Part shown: piece by piece, positions 11,913 to 25,704 of the stretch | Layout of the letters: every line of letters begins with the position of its first letter | How positions within the stretch are numbered: the stretch's first letter is position 1 | DNA from: Serinus canaria | Lineage: Eukaryota > Chordata > Aves > Passeriformes > Fringillidae | Length of the DNA stretch: 64,000 bases | Reading direction: 5' to 3' | Assembly (NCBI RefSeq): GCF_022539315.1 | Contig: NC_066313.1 | Span: 21,985,059-22,049,058 of the forward strand | Made by a program: the position numbers and the translations under genes | Notes under the pieces: generated by a model | What the model saw: only the letters and a program-made list of their open reading frames with translations | Databases searched by the model: none | Told to the model about the DNA's origin: nothing

Positions 11913-14900
11913 TTAATAACACCGAGCAATCCTCCCTCCAGCTTCAAGGCCACAGCGTCTGCGGTTTAGTATTTTCACAGAGGGCATAATCTGGGCACAC
12001 ATAAGGATGTGCAAGACAGGAAAAAACCTCTTGTCTGATCTTCACAGGAAACCTTAGCCCTGAAGTAACCTTGAGGTAACAGAAATAATGAAAACCATGA
12101 TTTTTACTTGCAAGTTTAACACACGAGCTTTGAAGGTCATCAGAATGGTTTTGTCTCTGAAGTGAAAACTGGTGTTTTTACACTACATTTTCAGCACAGT
12201 GGTTTTAAATTATATCTGCAAAGATGGATACAAGCAGTTTGTTTACCAGGTTAGGAACTGAGGGGAAAAAAAATCAACGAGATTTTAAACTCTCCTTGGC
12301 TTAATTACCCTTAACATTTTATTCATTTAATAAAAAAAAAATCAGCTTGGCCTTTTTTTAACAGCAGAGTCAAACCAACTGGAAAATTCACCTCCTACAA
12401 GAAATTTTGAAAGGGAAAACTCCAGATAGCAATATGCTAGAGAAACATCTTCAGCTGCAGACAGAACTGTATTGTAATGAAATCTTATATTCTCCCTACC
12501 TCTCCTTTCCTCCAAAAAAGAGGGAAAACAGTTGGATTTGAATATTGGTTTAGACCTTCCCATAGGAAGGGGTACTGCATATGATATGGACATACAGAAT
12601 TATAAGCCTGTAAATTTATTTTGCAGACTACCTGCACACATAAACACATAAAAGAAATTATGATAAAGTTAGAGACCATGACTATTTCTTAAAAATTATT
12701 TTTTCCCTTCCCTAATGCATGTTTCTAAGTTATATAAGTAGTTATAAATTAATTTCAGAAACTGGGGTTACTGGAGAACCCGAATATTTTTTTTCAAAAC
12801 ATACAAGAAGCAACAGCAATGCTGGAAATGGACTGGAGCTGCGAGAGCCTCATTCTGCATCTTCATGGCACCTTTCTGGGGCCCCAGTGATCTTCTGTAA
12901 CCACTGGGAAAGAGTGATTTTATATCTAGAGATCAAAGGGGCAGGATCTGTTCTCTGGGGACATGAAGTCCTAATACTCACTAAATCTAAATGCTCTTAA
13001 GTTGCTCACTGTAGGGAAGTTGTAAAAGAGACTTTGCTTTGCACCATTTATAGTGCTCTGCAATCAAAAGATTTTAGAAAAAACAGAAAAACACAAACGT
13101 AAGTTAAGAGAACTATTCCAGACCTCATCCTCAATTGACATTATACAGAAAAATCATGAAATGGACATAGATTTCTTTCATATCAAGCTTTCAGTTTTAT
13201 TTGGTTCTATTTAAACACATATTTTGCTCTGGCAAACTGTGTTCTCTCTGGTCTCTTAGACAGTGGGTTTCATGCATTCTTGCATATATTTGAACTTTTG
13301 ATCATTTTCCAAAATTTCACTGCTGGTATCCTAGGCAGCCATCAGTGGGCAGTGATATGGGTCATTCTAGTTCAGAATTAAAAGGAGATGAGTGTGACTG
13401 ATCCTTTTTCTCAAGGCCAAATCTTATAACAAATCATCTGGAGAACTGCCAACGACTTCAATGAGACCAGAAATTGTCCCTACTGTTATCTAAAAAACTT
13501 CATGTGCCATATGAGAAAATCAGGGAGCAAATTCTCCAGCCAGATTAGACTCATTCTCCTACAGACTAGGAAAAGGATAATCAGACAAAAGAGCAAAGGG
13601 AGGGACTGCAGACTTCACTGATGCCTATATGCTATTGCTCATCACATTCCATAATAGATGGAGGAAAAGCAGGGAAATGTGAGCAGTGCCGCATGACTTC
13701 TTTCTGAGCAAAACTGAAAATATTACCTTTTTTAAGTACAATTTAGAACAGGCTTTATTATCTAAATAATGTATATTATATGTAAATAATCCTATATGCT
13801 TTGCTTCCGGCAAAGAGTGAATAGAAGAAAATAAAGCTGGAATAGAAACAACTTATGAAGTGGTGGTTTTTTGGTGGGTTTTTTTTTTTCCCCTTGTTTT
13901 TTTGTCAGAAAGTGACAGGACTAGAGGAAAAACCCATGCTTTTGTTCCCTTTTTGAATTGCATGCTCTGGAAAGGTGTCAGTATGTCTACACAGGTATGC
14001 ATGTGCATGTATGTATGTCGGATTTACTAGAATGGCAAGGAAGAAAATGAGGCGATCTCAAAAGAAGCCAAGAATCTGGGACTTTGAATTCCCTGACTTC
14101 AATAGTGTTTCAAGGACTTGGAATGTGACAGATACTGGCATATTGTGTCTTGCTGTGAATGAGGGGTCGACTGAAGCTGTAGAGTGTCTCTGTTCCCAAA
14201 CAGGAATACACACAGCTCATGAGGCACATCTGAAAGCCTGGGATGTGATGAGGCATTCTTGACCCCTGCCTTTCCAGCATGCAGTGCTCACCCCAACGAA
14301 TGCCTGGCCTTTTACTGACCTTTAATTTCATAACAGGCTCATGTTGACAAAACACTTAAAATGAGATCAACACAGATAGGTAGCTTGTGCTGTGATACAG
14401 AAAAGAGTTTTCAAAAGCCTGGGAGCAGAGGAGATAGGCAGTAGTCACACAATGGGAGCTACATGTTCAGCTGTTTGCATGTGGGGCTATCTAATCTTCA
14501 AATGCTGCATCTTACTATTAAAGCATCTTTTTCCCATTTTGTTTTCTCTAAAAGCCTATAAAACTTTGGGTGGTTTTTTTTTCTTTTAGTTTTCTTTTTG
14601 CTGGGGCTTTTTTTTGGTTTTGTTTATCGAATTTCATTTGAACTAGTCCTATAGTCCAATCAGTTCTATTAGCAGCCACCTCTGAGCCAAAAGACAAAGG
14701 CAGGTGGAAGGTGGAAAGAGTTTGAGAAGAGAACCAGAACCAAAGCATTTCAAATTTGAGCTTCAGACCTCATAAACAACCATTTTAGCAAAGTTACCTT
14801 GTCTCACTGCTCTTCAAATTTCAGGGCAAATAATGAGAGTGATAATTTAGCCATAAATGTTTGTATTAAACAGGGGCCTCCTGCTCTCAAGTTTCTATAG

Positions 14901-17900
14901 TTTACAACAAAGAGTTTATTAAACACAACTCTTTCTGTCTGACATTCAAATCCATCTCTGCAACACACTCTCCTCTGGATTTGTGCCACCGAATGAAATG
15001 CTTTGGAAAAACAAAATAAACCAAAACCCTGCTGTGGAAGCAGGACAAATCTAGTTTCACATCCCCTGCAGAGAGAGAAACAAGACGGAAGTAAAAAGCA
15101 CCAAATGGAGCTCATAAAGCTTCACTCTGATCTCAGCCTCCACATTCTGGCAGAGAGCTCTACCTAAGAGATGTGCTCTGCTTCAAGTGAGAACAGCCTC
15201 TGATTGCACCGTGAGCACAAAAATATATTGTCTGTGAACAATTACCCTGAACAAACTCTGAATAAGGGAAATCTGACTACAGAATAAGAGGAAATGTGGT
15301 GGGAGGCAGGCTAATTGTCCCCCTCCCTTGCCAAGACCTTATCTTGCACACCAGCCATCTGTAGTAGCTGTGCCTACAACTACAGTTCTGTGGGCTACGC
15401 TAAACCTCCTTTCCACAAACTGCACCACAATGAGGTGCAATCGTCTTGCCCACCAGACTCCAACCACCACAGAAGGGAAGTGATTTGACTGCTGTAACAA
15501 AACCAATTTCTTGCTGTATGTTCATTTTATCAATGGTAATTGCTCATATTCCTTCTAACATTCTGTGCAGCAATGAACAAGTGGAAGGAAACTCATCCTA
15601 ACCCACAGGTGCTATGGGGAGTCGGAGAGGCTGGTGTTAAAATTCACTACTTCTTTCTCTGTCAGCATATCTACAAATAAAAAGAATTTATTTATTTGGA
15701 AGTCACTGCCTAAAATAGGAGCGCATTCTGAACATGTGAGACCAACATGACAGAAGGAGAAGAATGCACACCTGAGTACAGGATTTCTCAACTCCTGGAT
15801 CCTGGACGTCTCCTCTTTAATTACATTTTGAGGACAACCAGCAACTTAGACAGAAAGTGCATGGTGGGTCAGGACTCTTTTTCAGGTTTCTGGTTTGTTT
15901 TCTACTTTGATACAGAATCCATGTGCACTTTGGTACATATACAGGCAGGCAGTAAAAAAAAAGCACACTTGACACAGGGAGGCCACATGGGTATCAACCA
16001 AGCTCTCACCTTGCCTATAAAACCACTCCGAAATTCAGGTAGGAAACAGCTTTTTCTTCGCAAGAGCACAGCAGAATGCTCTGCCCAAATATGGGAGTTT
16101 CTGTAACACAAAGCATTGCTGACAGCTTTCTTGGGAGCCCCCTACGATCACATTCACTGCTGGGACTTTGAGTTGGCTTTATTAGTATACTGGGCACTCT
16201 GCACATATTCATCACTGGGCTTTTACAGCAAGAACATCTCCCATGTCATATGACAGTCTCTGTTTTACACTTTAGTCCTTTATTCCTTCAGAAAGCAATG
16301 TTCTGCCGCTATTTCTCCTTTTTTTGTTGTTGTTAATTAATTCATTAGAGACTATTCCTTAAATTTGTGTTGTAATGCATTTTTTTGTGGGGGTCTATTA
16401 GTGACTTCTAAATCTGCATAAAACTGACACTGATTTAAAGTCTTTGTTACCATACATGTATGAATCTGTTTGCACTATAATGTGCACATGCATGTATGTA
16501 CATGTGCATGTGTACGCATGGATTAAAAAAAAAACAAACCAAAAAACCTTTCCAACTGCATCTTCCTCCCTCCTTCCTTCTCCATTCTGAGCAGGTTCCT
16601 GCTATCAACTGCTGGAGTGTGCTCACTCTACACCTAGAGCTATAATTATTTTGCTTTAATTTTACAAAACCTTTTGTTCCATTCCCACGAGCCCACCTGA
16701 TCCTTATATTACACTTGCTCTATTAAAACACTCATGCAGAACAAAGCACAGTTGTACTGATTCATAAGTAACTCACCCCCCACCCCCTCTTTTTCTTTCT
16801 ACTAGGCTCATGCATCTTACCAAAGATTCATGACACTGTCCCTGATACCACTCCATGGCCCCATGTTTGCCTTTTTCTCCTTTCTTTAAAACCATTATTT
16901 TTATGTGCTTAGGGTCCAATTACACCATTGTGTGCTGCTGTTTTGAATTGCTGTTGTTCTCAGTCATTTTATGTTACGCTCTTTGGCACAACCAATATAG
17001 TGCAGAGGGTGTTACGGAATTTATTTGTTGTAATCAGACTCTAGAATTCTTTTTTATTATTATTCATATTCATAGGGTACAAGCAGCAGGGCTAGCCCTA
17101 CATTTTCTCAAGGCAAGCCAAGGGCCATTTCTGGCCAGCCTCTGACACCAGCCTCCCCTATCTGCAGAGAAAGGGCCCAGAAGCAACTCAGATCAAGCTG
17201 ATCACTATTATTTGGGCTTGGCCTGCATGAACCACTAGGCTTTACAGAAGACCAACAACACTTGTAATAGGATCTTTACACAGGCACTGGTCATTTCAGG
17301 TTTAAAAAAAACCAAACCAACCTCTCATCAATTATTGCTGAAAAATGGAAGGACAGAGGTACAGCCTGTCAGTAAAGATAGGAATAATTAAGGGGCCGTG
17401 GCATCTTCTGGTCCTGTAAAACTTCCTTGAGCCGAGACAGCCTTCATTTTCTGGCTTATAAAGCACTAAGCATTTTGTTAGGACTAAGCAGCAGATAAAT
17501 AAATATCAGCCAGAACAGTGCATGTGAAGGCAGTACTAACAAAAAGCAAATAAAACCAGAAGGCAGAAGTGCTCTACTGAACACCGGAGGAGGCAGGTAA
17601 GCACAGGCCAGGCAAAGGGATGAGAGAAGACAAGAAGAAGAAGGAAAATGGAGTGTATGTATGTTTTTCTGGGTGACATGTGTAACAATGGTGAATACCA
17701 ATGCCTTGTAGCAATTAAAAAGAGTAACAGGAAAAAAAGGGGAATGTGGCAAGAACAAACACATCTGTACAAGGTACAACTGAAAGTTGCAATTTACCAA
17801 AGAATAACCATTCTGCACATTTTATGTAGCATGTCAAATCTATCAGATTTTTCCCTTATTAAATCATCATTCTACAGCAACAATCATTCTCTCAATCAAT

Positions 17901-20900
17901 CCCCCGTGTTAACAACTCTTAGTAATGACTAACTTGGCAGGAACTGATGTTTACATATATTTTAAAGTCCTGAGCACTGTTCTGTATTTTTTGGATGCTA
18001 AATTTCCTTTACATTTTGTCTCTTATTTTTTAACCTGTTTTTAAAGGATGGATGCATTCAATTGGAAAATAAAATTTTGTGACACACACTCAGATTATGT
18101 TAGTTCAGGAAATTGGCAGTGGGATAAGAACAAAACCATTCACCTCCTGATTGCTGATTCAAATCTAGCCCAAGTGAGATAGTCACAGAAGCTAGAAGCC
18201 TCCCATGGTGGCTTTGTGATTTGAGATTATTTTTCATGAATCTCAATCCACTTTAGGCCAAGAACCAGAAACACAATCCACTGCCTGAATGAGCATTAAG
18301 CGGCACCACTGCACACAGTATCAAGGGAGATGCCAAAAACAAGACTGGTTCTGGGGACAAACTTCCAACTTTATCCTAGGAAACAATAATTAAAAAGCAG
18401 GGTATTTTGTTCCACACAAATACGGAGCAAAGGAAATGTATGTATCTACCCACCAGACAGGAAATACCCCCTTGCAATCACATCAGCTGCTTGTTGCAAC
18501 ATTTGGCTGAGGTGTCCTATGTTGTGCCCCTGAATCACTTGAGAGCTGAGAGACAGGAAGGGCAGGAGGAGAGAATACAGCAAAGGTTTTCCATCATAAG
18601 CCCTGAGGAAGAAGCAGCAAGCTCATGCAGTCCTAAAAACTTAAAATCAAAAGGCCTCAGAGCTACTGAAGGCTTTGGTCACTATTTGCTCCATTTTCCT
18701 TGCCTAGATAAAAGACACAAATGAGGCCTTTAATTTTATAGAAGACCAAACCTAAGGAGGGTTGTGTTGCACATTTTATCTATTAGCAAAGCCATTTCAC
18801 TAAACAAACATCCTATAGCACACAACAAAACAGTTATGCTCAGGCATATTTCCCATGGCTCCTTCTTTTAGGGAGCATGAATCATTAAAATCACTTGGGA
18901 ATTAGCTATTCCAGCTTCCTCCCCTCAGATACATTTGCTAACCTGAGAGAGGTAAAGATCTCAGGACTCACGAGTAGATTTACGTTTTCCCACTGTCTGT
19001 GCTGAAATGAAGCCAGTGCAGATTCTACCTTCGGATCTGCACTCAGGTGCTTCTCTGTAATGTTTCATTTCACATTTGTGATCTTTATTCCTTAGAAACA
19101 GGAAAAATGCACAGCTGACACACTGTGTTTGTATGGAACTTGGAATTGTTCTTCAGTGGCTGTAGCTTGGAAGTGCACTTGACTATTCAAAAGGAAGTGA
19201 GATGAGAAAATGAGCTGCCTTTTAAATGGTCAGATATTGCTACTTTTATGTGAGGAATTTTGGGAGCAAGTAGGTATTCTCAAAGTATTTGAGAGTATTC
19301 TCAAAGGTATTTTCAGAGACATTACTGAAAGTATTCATGTACACAGCAAGAAAAAGTTGGTGGGAAGGTCCCCCATTTTCTCCTTCCCTTGTTCTTCATT
19401 AATTTTTTTCCATTTCCCTTTTTGGCAAGAAGAAAAAGGACGACAGTGAAAATTGGGGGAAAAAGAAAAGGATTGATTTGATGATCCTTGCCCAAAATAA
19501 AATTTTTGAGAAGGAGTAGCCTTACAGATTGCAAAGTATAACTGTAAATACAAACACATGTAAATGGTTCTATTATATAAAGTTTCAGTAAAATGTATAA
19601 AAATTCTAAATATACCTAAGCAGACAGATTAAGTACAGTTAAAAATCCAGCTGCTAAACTGGAAGAACTAGACAAACAATAGTAAAACTATTAATAATTT
19701 GGAAAAAAACCCCATCTTTTATATTAATTTAAACTTAGGATGTGACACAGAGAATGTTGATTTAATTTAGGAGTCATAAGGTTAATAATGCTGATTCACT
19801 GGCAGAGAATTCAAATACACATTGCATCTTCCTAAACCTTTTAAACTGTTTTGAGTTTGTTTTGGGGAGGCTCTGGAAGGAGCCAACTTGTCAAGGGAAC
19901 CTGCATCTGAGTGAAAGCCAGTGTTCAGTACATGACTCAAAATCATAAATTACATGCAATAGATGCATTAGGACCCACTATTTCAGGGAACAGGTATGGC
20001 TTCACTGAAAATAAAAATAAATAATTTTCAGAATATGCAGTATACAACTTCAGCTCTCATTTAACATGAGTTTTTATGGACACCGACTACACTTCAGGAA
20101 AGCACTTGTGGACTTGCTCAGTGATTTCAGGAAAGCTAAAAGCTCCAGGAATCAGAGAGAACTCAGATCTAAGTCTACTTCAACGTGCCTTGCCTATTGT
20201 GAGAAAAAAGCACTGTGATGATGTGCTGTGCACTGGTGTGCTTTTCAAACCGATTTTATGTGATTGATCATTTCAATCGTGAATCTGGACTCTTGGAATT
20301 CTTTGTCTCTGTGGAAGGTCAGATGCTTCCTCAGAGCTGCTTTATCTTGATAGGTGACATGCTGGGCTTCAAGCACTGGCATTTAACCAATGCCTTCAGT
20401 GGCAGCACATAGGCTGGAACCAGACCATCACTTTGTACCGAGTGACCTGCAAGCTGAGAGCTTTACCAAGACTCAGAGGACACAGACTTTTACTGTGACA
20501 TTCCTATGAAAACATGTTCACCAGGATGGAGAATAACACAACAGCAAATAAAACTTCTTCACTTATTTTCTGCAGGAAAAAGTCTCAGGTGAAGAAAGCC
20601 TAGCTCAAGTGAAGATGCCATCACTTACACATGCCAGCTTTGGCCTTGACAATGTATGTGAACCTACTGCAAGATTTGAATTTTACAATTAGCTTCACAT
20701 GCTCCAATTAGTTTCTCAAGCTGCACAGAAAGCAGAGGAAGCTCAATAGTAAGACAAGAGTGAGCTTTTGAAAAAACATTATAGGGAATAATTATGCTCT
20801 GGAGAATTTATTTATTTACTAATGCAAACAGTACACACTGAGATAACATCTGGCAGTGTTTATTACAATGAAACCCAATCAATACTTCTGTCTACTACAA

Positions 20901-21106
20901 TATCTGTCCACAAAATAGTCATTCCTCCTGGCATCCACAAGAAATACTCAACTATCTATTACAGTAGCCTTTGTCAGCAAAACCAGGGGTTGGCACCCTA
21001 ATTCTTCTATTAGAAAGAATTAGATGCACCTAGACACAAGAATGATTGTAGAAAACTGGAGAGAGAGATGCAGTTTGTAGCATCACAAAGAACATTAGAA
21101 ACTAAT
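11913..21106. other. Long noncoding stretch, no gene recognised
   Basis: About 9 kb of AT-rich unique DNA. Small features seen are a T/G-rich run at 13862-13902, an alternating purine-pyrimidine stretch at 16478-16520, and a repeated 'gtattctcaaag' word at 19274-19285 and 19295-19306. Positions 13425-13475 carry a word resembling the dispersed 'cattgacttcaatgg' repeat of reptiles and birds. Open frames reach 120 codons with no family motif. No splice-site-bounded conserved exon is evident by eye. Confidence 0.5.
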
Positions 21107-21313
21107 AAAATCACAGAAATTAAATCTCAAACCAGGGAAATGTTTTGGGTTGGAAGAGACCTTCAGGATTATGTTGTTTTATCTTGTTCCCCCTGCCCCA
21201 GGCAGCAATACCTTCCACTGAAGCAGGTTGCTAAAAGCCCTGTCCAGCCTGGCCTTAAACACTTCCAAGGATGGAACACCCACAACTTCTCTGAACACCA
21301 TTCCTAAAGAATT
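21107..21313 (-). mobile_element. CR1 LINE 3' end, 5'-truncated, minus strand
   Basis: The plus strand reads as the reverse complement of an avian CR1 3' end. It has a 'tcacaga' tail remnant, 'ttttgggttggaagagacct', a degraded purine/pyrimidine segment, 'ccttccactgaagcaggttg', 'ccagcctggccttaaacact', and 'cccacaacttctctgaacac'. Only the last 200 bp of the element remain, as is usual for CR1 after target-primed reverse transcription. Divergence is moderate. Its truncated 5' end lies about 25 bp from the 5' end of the plus-strand CR1 that follows. Confidence 0.88.
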
Positions 21314-21336
21314 TCAAAAAGCAGCAGATCCCAGAC

Positions 21337-22019
21337 CTTTTTCTTGTGCCTCAGAGGAAGGTCCTGGTCGATGGAAAGTTGAACCTGAGCCAGCAGTGCC
21401 CCGGAGCCAGGAGAGCCAACCCTGTCCTGGGGGCATCAGGTCTGGCATCACAGCCAGGCAGGGGAGGGGATTGTCCCACTCTGCTCTGAGCTGGAGCAGC
21501 CTCACCTGGAATATTGTGTATAGCTCTGGTCACAACATAAGGAGGGTATAAAGCTGTTAGAGAGTGTCCAAAGGAGGGTAATGAGGATGGAGAAGGGCCT
21601 TGAGGGGAAGCCATATGAGGAGTGGCTGAGGTCACTTGGGCTGTTCAGCCTGGAGGAGACTGAGGACAGACCTCACTGCAGTTACAGCTTCCTTGGGAGG
21701 GTGAGAGGAGGGGCAGGCACTGATCTCTTCTCTGTGCTGACCAGTGACAGAACCCGAGGGAGTGGCCTGAAGCTGTGTCCGGGGAGGTTTAGGTTGGATA
21801 TCAGGAACAGGTTCTTCCCCCAGAGGGTGGTTGGGCACTGGAACAGGCTCCCCAGGAAAGTGGTCACAGCACCAAGCCTGGCAGAGTTCAGGAAGTGTTT
21901 GAGCAGTGCTCTCAGGCACATGGTGTGACTCTTGGGGTGTCCTGTGCAGGACCAGGAGTTGAACTTGATCATCCTTGTGGGTCCCTTCCAACTCAGGACA
22001 GTCTATGATTCTATGATTG
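21337..22019 (+). mobile_element. CR1 LINE 3' part (end of ORF2 plus 3' UTR), plus strand
   Basis: The sequence follows the end of the avian CR1 ORF2 and its 3' UTR. It contains an open stretch at 21581-21928 whose translation carries 'LFSVLTSDRTRGSG', 'GRFRLDIRNRFFPQ' and 'HWNRLPRKVV', words typical of the CR1 ORF2 C-terminus. Downstream are 'cttgatcatccttgtggg' and 'cccttccaactcagg', then the terminal 'tctatgattctatgattg' tail made of the 8-bp CR1 end repeat. It is 5'-truncated. A run of disrupted residues after 'LFSLEE' suggests indels, so it cannot encode a working reverse transcriptase. Confidence 0.93.
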
Positions 22020-25000
22020 CTTTTGCTGGTGAGCTACTAGGCCTTTTGAGGCATTTTAAACCGATAAGTAAAGGGAGAAAATTTGACTTTTCATTTCCTT
22101 TTGAAGTCAGGATTCAAAAAGAAGTGATACTGAACCTTTCCACATAATTAAAAAGCCAAAAATAAATTTGTTTTGAAAGTTCTGTGTATTAGAATTTCCA
22201 AGTAAGCCCTTTCATTTTTTGCTACTTCTGTATTTGCATTGCACATCGCTGTAGAAAAACTAGCAGTGTTTTGTGCAATGAAAAAAGTCACTAAGCATTA
22301 GCTTAGATCTTACTGAAGCTTCACCTTTCTGAAATCTAGGTGCCTCTTGCAGTCTAACAAACAGATTGACGTGCAATAAGACATGCATTACTACTTACTT
22401 GTCACAAAATTAAGCAAAAAATAACAAAACCACACACAAAAAAATCAATACTATTATTTCCTCCTTACATTTTTAATTGCTATAATTTTGCTTTTGTTGA
22501 AACAGTCATTTCCAAAGAAAAATGATATGTCTGATTAACGTGACTAGACATAAAATAAATGTACATTTGCCTCTGTTTAATTTCACATTTTGCTGGCTCA
22601 TTGTTCAAGGCATTTTTATTTGTACAGGACCTAGAGGTGAAATAAGAGCTTCTGTGCTACACCAAGTCCTGAGGCATGGGCTACATTTAGAAGTTATTGT
22701 GGTGATATGTTACCTTTTTTTCCCATAAAAACTTCACTTTGACAAGATAATTGGGATTGTAGTTATGAACTGGGGAGAGCTGGGAGAAGAGGGGACAACA
22801 ATTTATTTTCATCTCTCATGGTCTAGATCTACTGGGCAGAGGACAGCACATTTTAATTTGGACTGGTACACTGAACAGCCACTATATGCCATTAGATGTG
22901 ATGCCTGTTTCTATAATTTGTGTTTGGCAAGATTTGCACTAGGATTTCTTCTTAAGCTTCTTAATATTTCTTGCCCTCCACACCAATAGTGTCTTACTAG
23001 AATTTAAAGGTCCTAATGACACGGCCATTAAGAATGAACTGGGGAGGAATCATAACAATACTACTACATTGGCAAAATGGTGAAAGAAAATGAAACCTGA
23101 CCTTCCAAGCACCGAAACTGGTGAAAATCCCACTAAAGTAAATGGAGTCCCTATTTAAAGGGCAACAGTACCACCACAGCTATCCATTTAGCACATGAAT
23201 TTGTGCTACACTTGCAAATACACAGAATATTTGACCTGGCTTTAAGTGAGAAGATTGAGATTTCAAAAGTGCAGAACAAGCTCCATCATCTCTTTCTATA
23301 TTTAAAGAAACACAGGACAAATGCAGACTGGGTTCTGAAAGCTCTCCACACTGAGAAAGATCGGCACTGGAGCTTCCACTTGCATATCAGTGATGCAGAG
23401 GAATAAAAAGGCCAAGCTGGGACAGAGACTGGGACTTTTACATCTGGATTCAGGGCAAGGAAGAGCCCAGCCCAGTTCAGCACAAACATGCATGTGACAA
23501 ATTTTATGTCACTTTTGTATTCAAACAGGATAAATCTAGTTGCTTCAAGAAAAAGAAAGCAGCTCTCTAAAGAAAGCAGGATGTATTTATTTTCCCATTT
23601 TTTAACCAAAAGGTAAGACTTTTTCCTCTCCATCAGTTAAGGAAAGTCCTGCATTTCCAGCAGAACATCAGTCAGAGCAGTTGGGGTCTGCCCCTCACCT
23701 GGGGCATGACTTTGGGAGAAGGGGGAAAAGATGAATACATAAATGCATCAGACAGACCATAACCCAGCACATGTAAAGGTCCAGCTCATGCATATATGTT
23801 TGCAATGACTCCTGTCTCCACTGAAAGGAATGTGGAAGAACCTCAGGGACTTTTTTTGGGCCAGGATTTCCCTCTTCATCTATAAAGAGGGGATCAGAGA
23901 GTGGCAGCACTTCATCCAGAAATGGTGTGCAGAAATCTGTCAGGGATCACAGGTGATAATTAAGGCACTACTGGGCACTACAAAGAGCACTGGCTTTGTC
24001 ACATTGCTTACCTGCAGCCCTGAATTTCTCCCAGTTCTACAGCCCAGCTGTAGGAAGCAGCAGAAGGGAATTACGAAGTCTCATCCCATTCAGGCAGTGG
24101 GACCAAGTATTGGCAGCAGCAGAAGTGAGACTCAAATTTTTCATAGCATGGATATTCAAGCTTTCTACCATGTCAGCAAAGAAAAAGGGAGAAAAGCCTA
24201 CTACCCCTTCCAAACTTCCAACAGTGCACCCAGTATTAATTACAACACAGCTTTGAAAATTAGTTCAGCATTAAATAAAGAAATTCTATTTTGTTCTCCA
24301 GTCTATTTCTTTTATAAGAAATAGAAGCATAAGGAGCTTAAAAAATATCTACTATATGGTATGGATACATTCTAAACATTATGACAGAGATAGTGTGAGA
24401 AATTTTTAGAAATCAAATGCTTTTAAATGTAAATAAGTCATAATGAAGACAATCACATAGAAAACTGTGCCACTGAAAGTCTGACAATGCAGGGACATCA
24501 GAATTGTTTTCCACCATTCTAAGGCACAGGAAAATTCTGGCTATCTAATGTTGATGAAAGTCAAATTCTATAAGGGGACAGAGAATACATTCATAAAAAA
24601 GTAAAATGTACCTTGCACATTTGGAATTCCCTAGGACATGAATGGATTGCAGTAAGGAAAAATATCTTGCTGGTAAAAAATCCTGTCTATGGAAGAATCA
24701 TCAAGTCTTTCATCTCTAGAGCTTCCCTCTGGTTGCCTCTAGGCTGAACACCATCCAACAAGATGCTTCCCTTTGCCCTTAATACATCCCAAGTACTGGA
24801 TAAAGCCCTTGACTCTGGGGTTGGAATTCCACTTGGAGTCCTGCACCTAAATGTTTCTGCATCTAGTTTTGGACCTGTAGCACAGTGTCTCTCACCACCT
24901 CTTTCCAAATCTTTGCAATAGTCTGAAGAGACTTACATGTGAGAAGAGAATGGTGTTTTGAGCATCACAGAAGTCTAAGAACTATCTGAATGCAAAGCTT

Positions 25001-25665
25001 CAGTTCAATACTAGTAAAAAAATTGTATTTTTAATATTATTTAATTAACTATTTATTTTTGTTATAGATTATAATCATAACTATTAGTTGGGATTACCTT
25101 TCTGCACTAAGAATTTTCCTGAACTCTTGCCAAAGTAAAGTTCCCTGGGTGGGGCAGAAAAACACTTGAGGTGACCATGACTGGCATTCTGAAGAAAATG
25201 AGTCTTTGCTAGATATCTAGAGCTGTATTAATGTCTGAATGTTCTCTTCAGTGCCATTATAGAGCCATGACTATCAGCACATAGGCACGAGAACACCACA
25301 GCATAATAAAGACTGCTAAAGTGAACAAGAATTTGCCATGATAAATGTGTTCCTGAATGGCACACATGATCAGAGGAAGGGCAGATGTAGCTGTAAAAGA
25401 GCAATATTTTCTAAGCCACACACACACACACACAAAGAAGCTGAGAAGTAGTAATACACCAATTTCTGACACCGGAAGAAACTGCAAATGGGATCGTTTC
25501 TGGAGTGATGTCACATGGCCAAGAGGCACCAAGACAAATTAAGTAGCAGTGAAGCCCTGGCAAAAGTAAAAAGAATAATCCTTTCCTTCCTGCAGGATTG
25601 AAACAGTTATAAGGAATCAAAACTTTTCCATTCAGGTGCTATCCATGAGCATCACTACCTATAAC
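22020..25665. other. Noncoding stretch, no gene recognised
   Basis: AT-rich unique DNA. Small features are a word near 23116-23153 resembling the dispersed 'cccattgacttcaatggg' repeat, a 9-bp-arm hairpin at 24303-24324 inside the end of a 164-codon open frame (23830-24324) that has no recognisable domain, and a (CA)n tract at 25417-25434. Open frames on both strands match nothing I know. Confidence 0.5.
25417..25434. repeat. (CA)n microsatellite
   Basis: A perfect CA dinucleotide tract of about nine units. It is short and likely only mildly polymorphic. Confidence 0.85.
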
Positions 25666-25704
25666 AAACTTGCCTATTGACTCAGGGAGTCAATAGGCAA
25701 GTTT
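25666..25704. repeat. Perfect 18-bp inverted repeat with 3-nt loop
   Basis: The left arm 'aaacttgcctattgactc' at 25666-25683 is exactly complementary to the right arm at 25687-25704, with only AGG between them. The pairing stops at 25665 and 25705. Eighteen perfect pairs with so small a loop are far more than expected by chance. There is no T-run or other sign of a bacterial-type terminator. The likeliest origin is a replication template-switch event. A small structured RNA is possible but the stem is short for a microRNA precursor. Confidence 0.95.

Noticed and set aside
11340..11969. 209-codon open frame, the longest in the window
   Set aside because: No recognisable domain, a 140-codon frame is open on the opposite strand over part of it, and its end runs through a MIR-like SINE relic (11807-11912). 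Composition explains the openness.
16478..16520. Alternating purine-pyrimidine stretch as a Z-DNA element
   Set aside because: It is short, impure and poor in CG; no more than a decayed TG/CA-type repeat.
21581..21928. 115-codon open frame as a host gene
   Set aside because: Its translation is the C-terminal part of CR1 ORF2, so it belongs to the LINE copy.
23830..24324. 164-codon open frame on the plus strand
   Set aside because: No recognisable family, low-complexity ending, last codons lie in a small hairpin (24303-24324), and no supporting promoter or splice context.
25666..25704. Hairpin as a transcription terminator or microRNA precursor
   Set aside because: No T-run follows it and this is vertebrate DNA. 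The stem of 18 bp with a 3-nt loop is too short and tight for a normal microRNA precursor.
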